From: Phycisphaerae bacterium | GTDB lineage: Bacteria > Chloroflexota > Anaerolineae > 4572-78 > J111 | Length of the DNA: 64,000 nt | Direction: 5' to 3' | NCBI GenBank assembly: GCA_028285035.1 | Contig: JANQQF010000194.1 | Coordinates: 31,653 to 95,652, forward strand | Part shown: positions 28,569 through 37,872 of the stretch, piece after piece | How the letters are laid out: each line of letters begins with the position of its first letter | How positions within the stretch are numbered: the stretch's first letter is position 1 | Position numbers and translations under genes: made by a program | Notes under the pieces: model-generated | The model's database searches: none | The model's input: only the letters and a program-made list of their open reading frames with translations | What the model was told of the DNA's origin: nothing

Positions 28569-30176
28569 ATGGCTCAACAACTCAGTCGGGGACAACTACC
28601 AGACCCGGCCATCATTCAACAAACCTTAAGTGCGGTTGTTCAAGTTGTCGCATTAAAAAAAGGATTTTTGGGTAGCGTTTCATCGGCTTGGACCGGATCC
28701 GGAACGATCGTAGACCCCAAAGGGATTATCCTGACAAATTGTCACGTCGCGAATCCTCGGGCAATGGGGATGCCTAGCCCGAATGCGGATGGTTTGGCTA
28801 TTGCTATTACCCGTCGCTCCGATGAGCCACCCGCTCTTACTTATATGGCTGACATTGTCGCCCAATCGCCAGAATTGGATTTGGCCGTTCTTAAAATTGT
28901 GGGTGAGCTCGATGGAAAACGAACCCGTGGCCTTAATCTGCCCTATGTGCCTGTTGGCGATTCCGACCAATTAAATTTGGGGGATATCATGGCCATTTTC
29001 GGCTATCCTGGCATTGGCGGGGATACGGTTACCTTCACCAGTGGTAGTGTGGCTGGGTTCACGCAGGAAACGAGCGTCAATGCCAAACGAGGGTGGATCA
29101 AAACGGATGCAACCATTGCTGGGGGAAACAGTGGTGGGACGGCAGTTAATCACGATGGCCAATTAGTGGGTATTCCTACGCAGGCGGCAGCCGGTGATAA
29201 TATTTCTCCGGTCGACGCTCGCCCTGTTGTTGATACCAACCAAGATGGCCGAATCGACCAGAGAGATACCCCAATGGCGATTGGAGGCTTTATCAACGGC
29301 CTACGCCCTGTCAATCTAGCCAAACCGCTGTTGCGCAAAGCGGGGGTCAAGGTAACTGGAGCCGGGTCACGCGCCAGAATTCCAACGACCCCGCCACCAG
29401 AGCCACAAGATAAACGCAAGAAAGCGGCCCGGGCTGGGGCCAAGGCAGCTAAGGCAGCTTCAGTTGGTGTAACTAACATCTCAGGCAAAGCAAAGGGGGG
29501 AAGCACAAAAAAGGTTCAACCTACAATTTCAACCTTGGTCTTTAGCCAACGCGTGACCCGTGACGGCCGTCCAATCAACCCAACTGATGTCCTTCCGGCT
29601 GGAGTCAAGGAAATTCACGCCACCTTCGATTATCAAGGCTTGCGAAAAGGGGCTGCCTGGGGTCAAGTGTGGGCCTTAAACGGCGAAACCATTCTTGATG
29701 AGAAAGGCAAGTGGGAAGACGCCTCCAAAGGGCGTAAAACGCTGGTCATCTCAAATGATGCAGGCCTGCCAGCGGGTGAATATCGGGTGGCGATCACAGT
29801 CCGCAAAGAAATTGTAGCCGAAGGCGCTGTGGTTGTTGGTAAACGTACCGAGGATACAGATACCGAAATTTCAGGCAGCGTGGTTAATCAAAATACGGGG
29901 CAAGGCGTGGCCAATGCCCTCGTGATTGCAATCAAACCTGGCATCCGGGTGATGGATTTTGTCCGACATCAGAGCAAGCAGATGGCCTTCACCTCAACAA
30001 AAACTAACAGCCGTGGCCAATTTACCTTCCCCAATCAGCTACCAAAGGGGCAAGCTTATGGCTTGGTTGTTGTGGCAGCTGGATACAATGATTTAGCGGT
30101 TGAGGGGGCTTTGCGAGTCAACTCAATGGCTCCAGAACGGGCGGAAATGAGCCCAATTCCATTGCAGCCTGAATAG
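28569..30176 (+). CDS. Trypsin-like serine protease with Ca-loop and carboxypeptidase-regulatory-like domain
   Basis: A 535-residue protease of the DegP/trypsin fold. Catalytic triad: H59 (LTNCHV), D104 (ELDLAVL), S188 (GGNSGGT). Just after the protease domain, DTNQDGRIDQRD is a calcium-binding loop like those of dockerins and EF-hands. Then a Lys/Ala-rich linker (about 280-315), a beta domain (about 320-425) and a C-terminal carboxypeptidase-regulatory-like beta domain (about 430-530; SGSVVNQNTGQGVANALV). No PDZ domain and no signal peptide, so it may act inside the cell or leave by another route. GGGAGG precedes the ATG. Substrate unknown. Confidence 0.88.
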   Translation: MAQQLSRGQLPDPAIIQQTLSAVVQVVALKKGFLGSVSSAWTGSGTIVDPKGIILTNCHVANPRAMGMPSPNADGLAIAITRRSDEPPALTYMADIVAQSPELDLAVLKIVGELDGKRTRGLNLPYVPVGDSDQLNLGDIMAIFGYPGIGGDTVTFTSGSVAGFTQETSVNAKRGWIKTDATIAGGNSGGTAVNHDGQLVGIPTQAAAGDNISPVDARPVVDTNQDGRIDQRDTPMAIGGFINGLRPVNLAKPLLRKAGVKVTGAGSRARIPTTPPPEPQDKRKKAARAGAKAAKAASVGVTNISGKAKGGSTKKVQPTISTLVFSQRVTRDGRPINPTDVLPAGVKEIHATFDYQGLRKGAAWGQVWALNGETILDEKGKWEDASKGRKTLVISNDAGLPAGEYRVAITVRKEIVAEGAVVVGKRTEDTDTEISGSVVNQNTGQGVANALVIAIKPGIRVMDFVRHQSKQMAFTSTKTNSRGQFTFPNQLPKGQAYGLVVVAAGYNDLAVEGALRVNSMAPERAEMSPIPLQPE

Positions 30177-30189
30177 TACATAATATATT

Positions 30190-30244
30190 GAACAACGTAG
30201 GGGGAAATTGAGCCTCCTGTCTCATTTTTATCTCTACGTTGTTC
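30190..30244. terminator. Inverted repeat between convergent genes
   Basis: GAACAACGTAG (30190-30200) is the exact complement of CTACGTTGTTC (30234-30244); the loop is 33 nt. It lies just past the protease stop and may end transcription from both sides. The rest of the gap to 30349 shows nothing. Confidence 0.45.
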
Positions 30245-30349
30245 TTAGTTCGCACCTGTCATTCCTATTTACGATTCCCACTATTTTTTGTTCTAAGCAG
30301 ACAAATTGCAGTATGAGATACAAAAATAATTCCCGAAATTTGCTCCGAC

Positions 30350-30637
30350 CTAATTCTTCCCCACAAATGGCCTGTATATCGGGACAATTACGCCGAACTC
30401 ATAGACACCAATATCATAACTATCATATCTGGGACGGAATTTATCATCCTTATCTATCGTGACCCCGACGTCTACCCTATTGTTCTTCACATCGGGTGCT
30501 TCCAACAAAGTATAATCCTCGCGCGCAGTACCGTCACCTTGACCGATGCTGGTAATGTTGTTCGTTAATCGCGTCAGACTCAAGATCGAGGCCAATAATA
30601 GTTTTGGAACCCAAAATGAATTGTTTTGTTGAGACAT
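30350..30637 (-). pseudogene. Short relative of beta-helix surface protein C-terminus
   Basis: 95 residues from ATG 30637 (GGAAGGAAGA upstream on the - strand). After a weakly hydrophobic N-terminus, the sequence ends YDSYDIGVYEFGVIVPIYRPFVGKN. This matches the terminal block of the beta-helix proteins here (GDIGAFEF...LFLPVIVK), but the repeats are absent and the final motif is disturbed. It looks like a remnant left by internal deletion. Alternatively it is a short, still expressed secreted protein. Its first 58 bases overlap the previous gene. Confidence 0.45.
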
Positions 30638-30882
30638 AAGATTTTCTTCCTTCCCCACATAACCCAGCTTGCGCGTTGGTTTAGCATTTCGTCAAAGGGT
30701 GCCATCGGAAAGCCCTGCTCGCGCCATAACTGACGGGACCGCTCAAGCAACTGTCGGCCAGCTTCATTACGATCCAGCTCGATAAAATACCAAACCAGAC
30801 GTTCATCATCCTGAAGATCAACGTAAGCTTCGGCCCACTCTTTGTAAGCATATAAGAATGTGTGTTGTGTCGTGTCTATCAT
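30580..30882 (-). CDS. Small hypothetical protein
   Basis: 100 residues, not recognised. A strong AGGAGG ribosome site lies just before ATG 30882. The N-terminal two thirds are acidic and helical (AYKEWAEAYVDLQDDERLVWYFIELDRNEAGRQLLERSRQLWREQGF). The last 30 residues run out of frame over the next gene's start and look non-native, so the C-terminus may have been altered by the same event that truncated the neighbour. It follows the LuxR-type regulator gene by 58 bp and is probably co-transcribed. Confidence 0.55.
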   Translation of the reverse strand: MIDTTQHTFLYAYKEWAEAYVDLQDDERLVWYFIELDRNEAGRQLLERSRQLWREQGFPMAPFDEMLNQRASWVMWGRKKILCLNKTIHFGFQNYYWPRS

Positions 30883-30940
30883 TGATCGCCTCCTAAATTT
30901 CTGTCTGTTAAATTAAAGATTCAATACTGTCTCTGAGTGC

Positions 30941-31177
30941 CTAAACTAACCTCAACCAGCCTTGGTGTAAAGCAAGCATAACAGCACCCAAGCGGGTTTG
31001 GACTTCTAACTTTTCAAAAATGTTCCGTAAATGAACCTTGACCGTGTTAGAACTGATGACCAGTTCTTGTGCAATCTGAAGATTGCTATACTCCTGAGCG
31101 ACCAGGCTCAGGATTTGCCACTCTCGGCTGGATAGGGGAGCGGTTTGAGTAGGTTCAAAGGCGATTTTCAGTTGCAT
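30941..31177 (-). CDS. Single-domain LuxR-type DNA-binding regulator
   Basis: A 78-residue protein that is almost only a LuxR/GerE helix-turn-helix: PLSSREWQILSLVAQEYSNLQIAQELVISSNTVKVHLRNIFEKL. No receiver or ligand domain is attached. The start is ATG 31177, immediately after TGAGGAGGATAACT; upstream in-frame codons run through the promoter and are excluded. It carries the conserved two-box element (31266-31334) upstream and may therefore regulate itself and the other six element-bearing units. Such stand-alone HTH proteins act as dimers on inverted sites, which fits the TGTC-N10-GACA dyads. This link is inference. Confidence 0.85.
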   Translation of the reverse strand: MQLKIAFEPTQTAPLSSREWQILSLVAQEYSNLQIAQELVISSNTVKVHLRNIFEKLEVQTRLGAVMLALHQGWLRLV

Positions 31178-31265
31178 AGTTATCCTCCTCAGACGATTGC
31201 TTTGACCACAATCATCTTGATCGATTAACGTTACTTGGTAATCGTATGTTTTGTAAACTATATCT

Positions 31266-31334
31266 ATCATAACAAATTGATGGTGGTTTGTCTGTCGTAA
31301 CATTAGGACAATCCTTGTCATGAAATTAGGGCAA
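31266..31334 (-). promoter_or_regulatory. Two-box promoter element, copy 1 (LuxR-type gene)
   Basis: Read on the - strand: distal box 31334-31316, proximal box TTGTCCTAATGTTACGACA (31311-31293), 21 bp, then TATGAT (31271-31266) preceded by TG. It drives the single-domain LuxR-type gene. Confidence 0.85.
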
Positions 31335-31374
31335 AGTGGGGTTTGAATTAGATTGCCGACGCTATCAATCATGA

Positions 31375-31412
31375 AAAAACGGGACTTACTGTTAAAGGTA
31401 AGTCCCGTTTTT
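31375..31412 (-). terminator. Terminator of seven-repeat protein gene
   Basis: AAAAACGGGACTTAC, 8-nt loop, exact complement GTAAGTCCCGTTTTT: a 15-bp stem with T-runs on both strands, 75 bp beyond the stop at 31487. Confidence 0.88.
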
Positions 31413-31486
31413 CCAACCCATCCGTCATTACATACTGCACATAGAATTAAGTAAAATCAGGCCTCAATCCAGACCTGAGCATTAGT

Positions 31487-32794
31487 TTACCTCACAACAA
31501 TTGGCAGGTAAAGGCAGGCTTCACCACAGAGGGTAAACATCCAGACTTCAAATTGGCCGTCACCAATGCCCTGACCTAAAAAATCAGAGTCACTGTGGAA
31601 GGCCACAACCGTACCATCGGCATTGAGGCTAGGGGTAACACTAGCTCTGGTTGTGCTGTCTGAACTACTCGTGACTCGGGTATAGGTCATCGTGGTGGTG
31701 TTGTAGAGCCAGATTTCGGTTTGATTTTCAGCAATACCTTGCCTAAAAAAATCAGAGTCGCTCTCAAAGACTACAATCGTACCGTCTTCGTTGATGTTGG
31801 GATCATCGCTTGTCCGATTGGTGCCATCTGAAGAGGGTGTGATCCGGGTATAGGTCATTGTAGTGGTATTGTAGAGCCAAACTTCGGTTTGGCCATCAGG
31901 AATACCTTGGCCCAAAAAATCAGAATCGCTTTCAAATACGACAATCTTACCATCACCACTCAGGCTAGGGTCAACACTATCTCGATTGGAATGAGAGGCA
32001 CTGGTAATCCGAGTGTAGGTCATCGTGGTGGTGTTGTAGAGCCAGATTTCAGTTATGCCAGAAGGACGGCCTTCTCCTAAAAAATCCGAGTTGCTCCTAA
32101 AAGCCACGATGGTGCCATCCGCACTGAGGCTGGGTATTCGACTACCTCTGAAGGGATGCGAGGCGCTAGTGATCCGGGTATAGGTCATTGTCTTTGTGTT
32201 GTATAACCAGATTTCGGTATGAGTCCCAATATTGCCCGTTCCAAAAAAATCGGAGCCACTCTCAAAGGCAACGATTGTGCCGTCGGCATTGATGCTGGGG
32301 TCCTCGCTATCCCTCGTTGCCCCAGGTGAGGCACTGGTGATACGGGTATAGGTCATTGTCTCTGTGTGATACAACCAGATCTCCCTAAAATTATCAGCGA
32401 TACCGCCTTGTCCCAAAAGATCCGCATCACTCTCAAAGGCTACAACGGTGCCATCTGCATTTAGACTGACATCTTCGCTTCTTCTTGTCGCTGGGTCTGA
32501 CGAGGTGGTCACTCGCGTCAGGGTGTTGGTTGTGGTGTTGTAGAGCCAAACTTCGGTTTGTGAGGTAATCACGCCTTGCCCCAAAAGGTCGATGTCGCTC
32601 TCAAAGGCTATGGTCGTCCCATCAGCACTGAGGCTAACTTCAATGGCGCGTCTCCCAACACCGTAGGGGGAGGTCGTCACCCGGAGCATTCCCGTAATCT
32701 GAGCAGCCAGCGTCAAGCCACCGCTTAGCAGTAGGATTATGGCCAGGGCTAAACTACTGCTATACATTAATAATCGGCGATGTCGTTCTAACAT
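31487..32794 (-). CDS. Secreted WD40/TolB-like seven-repeat propeller protein
   Basis: 435 residues from ATG 32794, chosen because GAGGAGA precedes it and the signal peptide follows directly (LALAIILLLSGGLTLAAQ). The body is about seven repeats of some 55 residues, each with a SDFLGQGI block, EVWLYNTTTMTYTRIT, and SLNADGTVVAFHS; the count and pattern fit a seven-bladed beta-propeller. The last blade runs directly into the C-terminal tail EACLYLPIVVR, the same tail type as the other surface proteins. The gene starts 58 bp after the beta-helix gene and is probably in its operon. Confidence 0.8.
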   Translation of the reverse strand: MLERHRRLLMYSSSLALAIILLLSGGLTLAAQITGMLRVTTSPYGVGRRAIEVSLSADGTTIAFESDIDLLGQGVITSQTEVWLYNTTTNTLTRVTTSSDPATRRSEDVSLNADGTVVAFESDADLLGQGGIADNFREIWLYHTETMTYTRITSASPGATRDSEDPSINADGTIVAFESGSDFFGTGNIGTHTEIWLYNTKTMTYTRITSASHPFRGSRIPSLSADGTIVAFRSNSDFLGEGRPSGITEIWLYNTTTMTYTRITSASHSNRDSVDPSLSGDGKIVVFESDSDFLGQGIPDGQTEVWLYNTTTMTYTRITPSSDGTNRTSDDPNINEDGTIVVFESDSDFFRQGIAENQTEIWLYNTTTMTYTRVTSSSDSTTRASVTPSLNADGTVVAFHSDSDFLGQGIGDGQFEVWMFTLCGEACLYLPIVVR

Positions 32795-32852
32795 TTTGTA
32801 TCTCCTCTTACCTGCTTTAATTTTAAAAAATAATCGAGAGGACGGGCAAGAC

Positions 32853-35417
32853 CTATCTACTTGGCAATTCTGTGCTATCAAAATCTGAGCCATTCCCTGC
32901 GTGATCCGATCTGTTTTGGTCTGAAGCCCCTGTAACATTGATGACCCCAGAAATGTTGTTGTCCTCATTCGCCTCCTGGACATTGCCGAAGCTAAAGGGA
33001 CCAAATGAGTCGACCAAGCCCTGAACCATAATATCGGCTGATGTCGGGGCGCTTCCCCCAGCCCAATAGGGGCTAGAAAGCGACAGGGTCACTTCCGCTC
33101 CCGGCGCAATCGGAATACCGCCGTTGGCTCCGCTCAAGCCCCACCACACCTGGCCAGCGGTGTTGAGCGCGGGCGTCTGGTTAAAATAGACATCGACCCA
33201 GAAGGCATCGGTCACAGTTGCTGTCCCGTTATTTTTTATCGTAACGATGACATCATCATTGGCTGTGGCCTGAATGTCCGTAATAATCAGATCGGGCAAT
33301 TGGACAGAATCGACAAAGATGAGGGGCAAGTAGACTTGACTAATGGTTGTGAGTGTAAAGTTGGCTACCGGGGCGACGTAATCACTATCGCTATTAGCGA
33401 TATCCTGCGCTTTGATCGTCCAGGTGTAGTCTCCCTCGACTAAGTCGGTTGAGGGCGTGTAGCTCGTTTCGGTAGTAGTCACAGTAGTGGTTATGCCATG
33501 ACTATCGGTAAGTAGCAGGGTATAGCTCACCCCCCCACCGCTATCACTAGCCGGGACCCAAGTGAAAGTGGGCCGGGTGTTGTTAATGGTACCAATCGGG
33601 CTAACGAGTGTCACTGCCGAAATGTCAGGGGCTTCATCATCAAACTCAACCGCCCCAATATCAAATGCCGTCCCCACAGGCCGGGTCACTCCACGCTGAT
33701 CGGTGGACGGGCCGCTGGAGAGCGCATCAATGGCGGGACTACTGCTGACCAGATTGTGGGTGGCAGTATCTCCCCCGTTGTTTTGCAAAGTGGGATCAAG
33801 AATGCTGGTCAGGGCTGTTGGCGTCGACCCATCGCTGGTGGCGGTGATGTCAGTGGAAGTGGTTGGGGTAAAGTTAGCAAATGCCTGAGCATTGGTCAAA
33901 CCGCTGTGCCCAAGCAGGTTATAGTTGTTTGCGACGATTACAGTTGTAGTACTACTGTGTTTGAAGATTTCTTTACCACCACCGGCCTGGTTACCGGACA
34001 CCAAACTACCGTTTAAAGTGAGGGTGGATGGCACATTATAGCCATAGATATACACGCCACCCCCCCTGTCATTCGCCGAATTGCCCGAGATGGTGCTGTT
34101 GTTGAGGGTTACTGGAGCCGGAGCATCATAGCCATAGTTAAATATCCCGCCACCGTTGTCGTTGGCTCTATTACCGGAGATGGTACTGTTATTAAAGATG
34201 AGCGAGGTCGGGCCGTAGTAGGCATAATTATATACCCCACCACCGTCATCCGTCGCCTTGTTGCCGGAGATGGTACTATTGTTGAGGATCAGGGTGGCCA
34301 CGTCCGAGCCCTCGTACGCAACGTTATATACGCCACCACCATCTTTGGCCGAATTGTCAGTAATGGTGCTGTTGTTGAGGGTTACCGTGGCCGGGCCATA
34401 CTCGGCGTAATTGTACACCCCTCCGCCCCTACCAAAAATGCCGTCGGCTGAATTGCCGGAGATCGTACTGTTGTTGAGGGTTACCGTGGCCGCAGCATTG
34501 ATCGCCCGGTTAAACACGCCACCCCCTCTAGCACGAGAGTTGTTGACTGAATTGCCGGAGATGGTACTGTTGTTGATCGTTAGAACGGCTGGCGCGCTGG
34601 CGGCTCTGTTGTACACGCCACCGCCTCTACCAAAAGTGCCAGTAGCCGAATTATTGGAGATTGTGCTGTTATTGATCGTCAGCGTGGCCGTAGTGATGTT
34701 GCCACGGCTATATACCCCACCCCCTGCCCCAAAACCAGATGTTGCATTTCCGGAAATAATGCTACGGCTGATAAGCATGGTACCACCATTCCACACAGCA
34801 CCACCGTCACTGCTACCTGAGGTTTTGCCATTGCTCAACGTGACATCGTTGAGCGTCAGGTTGCCACTACTGTTCACCGACATAATGCGGAAGGAGGGGG
34901 CAACGTCGCTGCGCTGGATGATCGCCCCATTACCAGCAATGGTAATGGTACTGCTGATAACCGGCAGGCCATTATCACCAAGGTAGCTGCTATTGACCTC
35001 GGTTAGATTGATGGTGCTATTGGCGGGCAGTTCAATGGTGTCTGCCCCTCCTACCGTGCCGCTGATGGTGCAGCCGCCGGTGTTAGTGTCAGTATTGGCT
35101 GTGGTAATCGCATCAATCAGGGTACAGGTGGTGTTGTCCACCGTGATTGTCCCGGCCAGCACTGGTAGCCCCGAGGCCAGCATCAGAGCCGTCCCCAGCA
35201 GTCCCCCAGCCACGCCGCGCATCAGCCGCCGTTGCCAGGCGCGAGGCAGTCTCTTGAGTTGCTGATAAATCTCAAGCACCCGCTGCCAAAATCGTCGCAT
35301 CCGTTTGAGCAGGAGACTGGCCAGCCACGGTTTTGCTTTGGCCACCTGTAGCTGTATCTGCCAGATGCGTGAAAGCTCATTTTTAGCTTGTTTTAGCACT
35401 TTGTCTTTTAAGGTCAT
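32853..35417 (-). CDS. Beta-helix surface protein with CARDB-like domain
   Basis: 854 residues, GAGGAGGG before ATG 35417. The N-terminus is unusual: about 68 basic residues with KPWLASLLLKR (29-39) before the hydrophobic signal (69-87) and a likely cut after VLAG. Then TCTLIDAITTANTDTN, the opening block of CSLREA-type beta-helix proteins, and about ten rungs around TLNNSTISGNSA (about 180-490). The block DQRGVTRPVGTAFDIGAVEF closes the helix. A fibronectin-like region (about 600-690), an internal QVYLPLIFVD, and a CARDB-like domain (LPDLIITDIQATANDD) follow. Unlike its relatives it ends ...STELPSR, with the Y-L-P motif internal. Likely adhesin or surface-layer component. Confidence 0.85.
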   Translation of the reverse strand: MTLKDKVLKQAKNELSRIWQIQLQVAKAKPWLASLLLKRMRRFWQRVLEIYQQLKRLPRAWQRRLMRGVAGGLLGTALMLASGLPVLAGTITVDNTTCTLIDAITTANTDTNTGGCTISGTVGGADTIELPANSTINLTEVNSSYLGDNGLPVISSTITIAGNGAIIQRSDVAPSFRIMSVNSSGNLTLNDVTLSNGKTSGSSDGGAVWNGGTMLISRSIISGNATSGFGAGGGVYSRGNITTATLTINNSTISNNSATGTFGRGGGVYNRAASAPAVLTINNSTISGNSVNNSRARGGGVFNRAINAAATVTLNNSTISGNSADGIFGRGGGVYNYAEYGPATVTLNNSTITDNSAKDGGGVYNVAYEGSDVATLILNNSTISGNKATDDGGGVYNYAYYGPTSLIFNNSTISGNRANDNGGGIFNYGYDAPAPVTLNNSTISGNSANDRGGGVYIYGYNVPSTLTLNGSLVSGNQAGGGKEIFKHSSTTTVIVANNYNLLGHSGLTNAQAFANFTPTTSTDITATSDGSTPTALTSILDPTLQNNGGDTATHNLVSSSPAIDALSSGPSTDQRGVTRPVGTAFDIGAVEFDDEAPDISAVTLVSPIGTINNTRPTFTWVPASDSGGGVSYTLLLTDSHGITTTVTTTETSYTPSTDLVEGDYTWTIKAQDIANSDSDYVAPVANFTLTTISQVYLPLIFVDSVQLPDLIITDIQATANDDVIVTIKNNGTATVTDAFWVDVYFNQTPALNTAGQVWWGLSGANGGIPIAPGAEVTLSLSSPYWAGGSAPTSADIMVQGLVDSFGPFSFGNVQEANEDNNISGVINVTGASDQNRSDHAGNGSDFDSTELPSR

Positions 35418-35640
35418 CGTCTACCCTCCTCATTGATTTACAATAGAACTTACTTAAGTAGTTGGCAGAAAATTTCAGGAAATAAAAGATGACTCAAAAA
35501 CCAAAAATAGCCCTATATATCTTTCATTTCGCGCCATACTTTATGGTAAATGAAATTTACCCGTAAACAGGCAAAATTTGGCAAATTTTTAGGCTGTTTG
35601 AACCCAACGTTAAAATCTATTTCCCAAAAGTTCTTGCCGT

Positions 35641-37563
35641 TTACTTAACGATCACGGGCAAGAAAAGCTGGTAAATAAATTCAAAGGCACCGATGTCCCC
35701 GTGCGCCCCCTGTGGCCGGGAGATTCCCCGCTGGTCGGTGGCTGGGCTGCTGCCGTCAGTGACCGCATCGATGGCTGGGCTGCCGCTGATCAGCGCGTGG
35801 GTAGCGGTATCACCACCGTTATTTTGCAACGTCGTATCAAGAATGCTGGTCAGAGCTGTCGGGGTTGAGCTATCGCTGGTGGCAGTGATATCGGTTGGGG
35901 TAGTAGGGGTGAAATTGGCAAAGGCTTGTAGATTGGTTTGACCGTTGTGGCCAAATAGATTGAAGTTGTTGGCCGTAATCGTGCCGGGTGTACCTGTGGT
36001 TTCGTTATATATTTCCTGGCCGCTAGTAGCGCTGTTGCCCGACACTAGGCTGCGATTGAAGTCGACCGTAGCCATACTAGAGGAGACATAGTTGTATACA
36101 CCACCGCCATTGTTAGTAGCCATATTACCAGAAAGTGTACTATTATTTAAGGCAATTGTAGCTTGGGCGTCTCTGGCAAGGTTGGATATGCCACCGCCCC
36201 TGTTGGTGGCTATATTCCCGGAGATCGTACTGTTATTCAAGGTAGTTGTAGCCTGACCATATCTGGCCTGATTAAATAGGCCACCTCCCTCATCAGCCGT
36301 CGCATTGTTGGAAATGGTACTGTTGGTGATCATCAACGTGGTTGTGACATTTCTACCTGAGTGATACACTCCGCCACCATCATTACCAGCCATATTGCCA
36401 GAAATTACGCTGTTAGTGACCGTCCCTGTAGTTGAATCGTACCAGGAGTTGATATTTATACCACCCCCATTACCACCACTACCGATCGCTGTATTGCTGA
36501 TAATAGTGCTGTTGGTGATAGTCAGCATTGCAGCGGCATTTCTACCTGAGTGATACACCCCACCGCCGTCATCTCCGGCTTGATTTCCGGTGATAGCACT
36601 ATTGGTGATGGTGACGTTAGTCGGCTGGTTCTCGGCCCGACTAAATACGCCTGCCCCATCACCGCCATCACCAGTAGCCATATTGCTAATGATAGTACTG
36701 TTGCTAATGGTTAGGGTTGTAGGAGCATTTAAGGCAAAGTTATGCACCCCACCACCATCATCGATAGCCATATTGCCAGAGATCGTGCTGTTGTTGAAGG
36801 TAACTATAGCTGGAGTGCTTATTGCGTAGTTTGACACCCCACCACCATCGTCATTAGCCGAATTGCCTGAGATCGTGCTGTCGTTAATAATCGTCGTGCC
36901 AGTGTTTAGTAGGCCCCCACCATCGGTATCGGTTAGAACTTGACCATTCGTTAAAGTGACATCATTGAGGGTCAGGTTACCACTACTGTTGACTGCCATA
37001 ATCCGAAAGGGCGTGGTGATGCTGTTGCTACGCTGGATCGTTGATTCGTTGCCTGCAATCGTGACCGTGCTACTGATTACCGGCAAGCCGTTATCACCGA
37101 GGTAGCTGTTGTTGACCTCGGTCAGATTGATGATACTGTTGGCGGGTAGCTCGATGGTGTCTGCCCCACCGACTGTGCCACTAATCGTGCAGCCCCCAAT
37201 GTTAGTGTCGGTGTTGGCCGTGGTAATGGCATCGATCAGGGTGCAGGTGGTACTGTCCACTGTAATCGTCCCGGCCAGGATGGGCGCCCCGGTCAGAGCC
37301 AACATCAGGGCAGCCCCGGCCAGGCTAGTCCCCAGTTTAGCCCCGCGGCGGGTGAGTAAACGTCGTAGCCGACGGGGTAGGGTTTGCAACTGTTTATAAA
37401 AGGTAGCAAATCGTTGAAAAACTTGTTGACCTCGACGCAGCAGTAAAGACGCCAGCCACGGTTTGTTAGAGGCTTCACTTAACTGCCCCTGCCAAGCCTT
37501 CAATACAGATGCTTCGGCCCGAATGAGCGTAGATTTTGTTTGAGAGTTTGAGTCTGGGTACAT
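35641..37563 (-). CDS. Beta-helix surface protein
   Basis: 640 residues; GGGGAAGGAT precedes ATG 37563. The architecture parallels the downstream protein: a long basic N-region with KPWLASLLLRR (34-44), hydrophobic signal (78-97), TCTLIDAITTANTDTN, about ten polymorphic rungs (TISGNMATNNGGGVYNY type), then ATDQRGISRPQGAHGDIGAFEF and the tail YQLFLPVIVK at the very end. It has its own two-box promoter (copy 2). The 222-bp gap to the next gene contains a bulged hairpin near 35526 but no clear terminator, so read-through into the second beta-helix gene is possible. Confidence 0.87.
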   Translation of the reverse strand: MYPDSNSQTKSTLIRAEASVLKAWQGQLSEASNKPWLASLLLRRGQQVFQRFATFYKQLQTLPRRLRRLLTRRGAKLGTSLAGAALMLALTGAPILAGTITVDSTTCTLIDAITTANTDTNIGGCTISGTVGGADTIELPANSIINLTEVNNSYLGDNGLPVISSTVTIAGNESTIQRSNSITTPFRIMAVNSSGNLTLNDVTLTNGQVLTDTDGGGLLNTGTTIINDSTISGNSANDDGGGVSNYAISTPAIVTFNNSTISGNMAIDDGGGVHNFALNAPTTLTISNSTIISNMATGDGGDGAGVFSRAENQPTNVTITNSAITGNQAGDDGGGVYHSGRNAAAMLTITNSTIISNTAIGSGGNGGGININSWYDSTTGTVTNSVISGNMAGNDGGGVYHSGRNVTTTLMITNSTISNNATADEGGGLFNQARYGQATTTLNNSTISGNIATNRGGGISNLARDAQATIALNNSTLSGNMATNNGGGVYNYVSSSMATVDFNRSLVSGNSATSGQEIYNETTGTPGTITANNFNLFGHNGQTNLQAFANFTPTTPTDITATSDSSTPTALTSILDTTLQNNGGDTATHALISGSPAIDAVTDGSSPATDQRGISRPQGAHGDIGAFEFIYQLFLPVIVK

Positions 37564-37634
37564 TTTACGATCCTTCCCCGTGAACCTTGGCGTGTAAAGT
37601 TCACACTAATCTTGGCTAATCTCTGAATGATAAA

Positions 37635-37703
37635 AGCATAACAAAATGGATAAGCTTTGTCTGTCGTAACATTAGGACAATCTTTGTCATGAAATTAGGG
37701 CAA
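37635..37703 (-). promoter_or_regulatory. Two-box promoter element, copy 2 (beta-helix gene)
   Basis: Distal box 37703-37685, proximal box 37680-37662, 21 bp, then TATGCT (37640-37635) with TG one base upstream. It drives the beta-helix gene starting at 37563. Confidence 0.85.
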
Positions 37704-37792
37704 AGTGGGGGGTTCAAAAAAGTGAAACCAAACACAGTAGGAATCACCGCGTACCCTACAGATAAGGAAAAATGGATTTATCCTGCCAGCGA

Positions 37793-37840
37793 CTAATGGT
37801 TTTCTTTAAGCCACACATCTAAGGGTTTATTGATAAACAT
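37793..37840 (-). CDS. Possible 15-residue peptide
   Basis: ATG at 37840 has AGGAGA seven bases upstream and reads MFINKPLDVWLKENH before TAG. It lies 32 bp after the secreted acidic protein gene on the same strand. It could be a micropeptide or the surviving start of a lost gene; no other gene is supported in 37564-37872. Confidence 0.25.
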   Translation of the reverse strand: MFINKPLDVWLKENH

Positions 37841-37872
37841 TGCATTTCTCCTGACTAGAAGATTTATCAAAA

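Noticed and set aside
32795..33004. N-terminal extension of the seven-repeat propeller protein
   Set aside because: It overlaps the previous gene and precedes a proper ribosome site and signal peptide at 32794.
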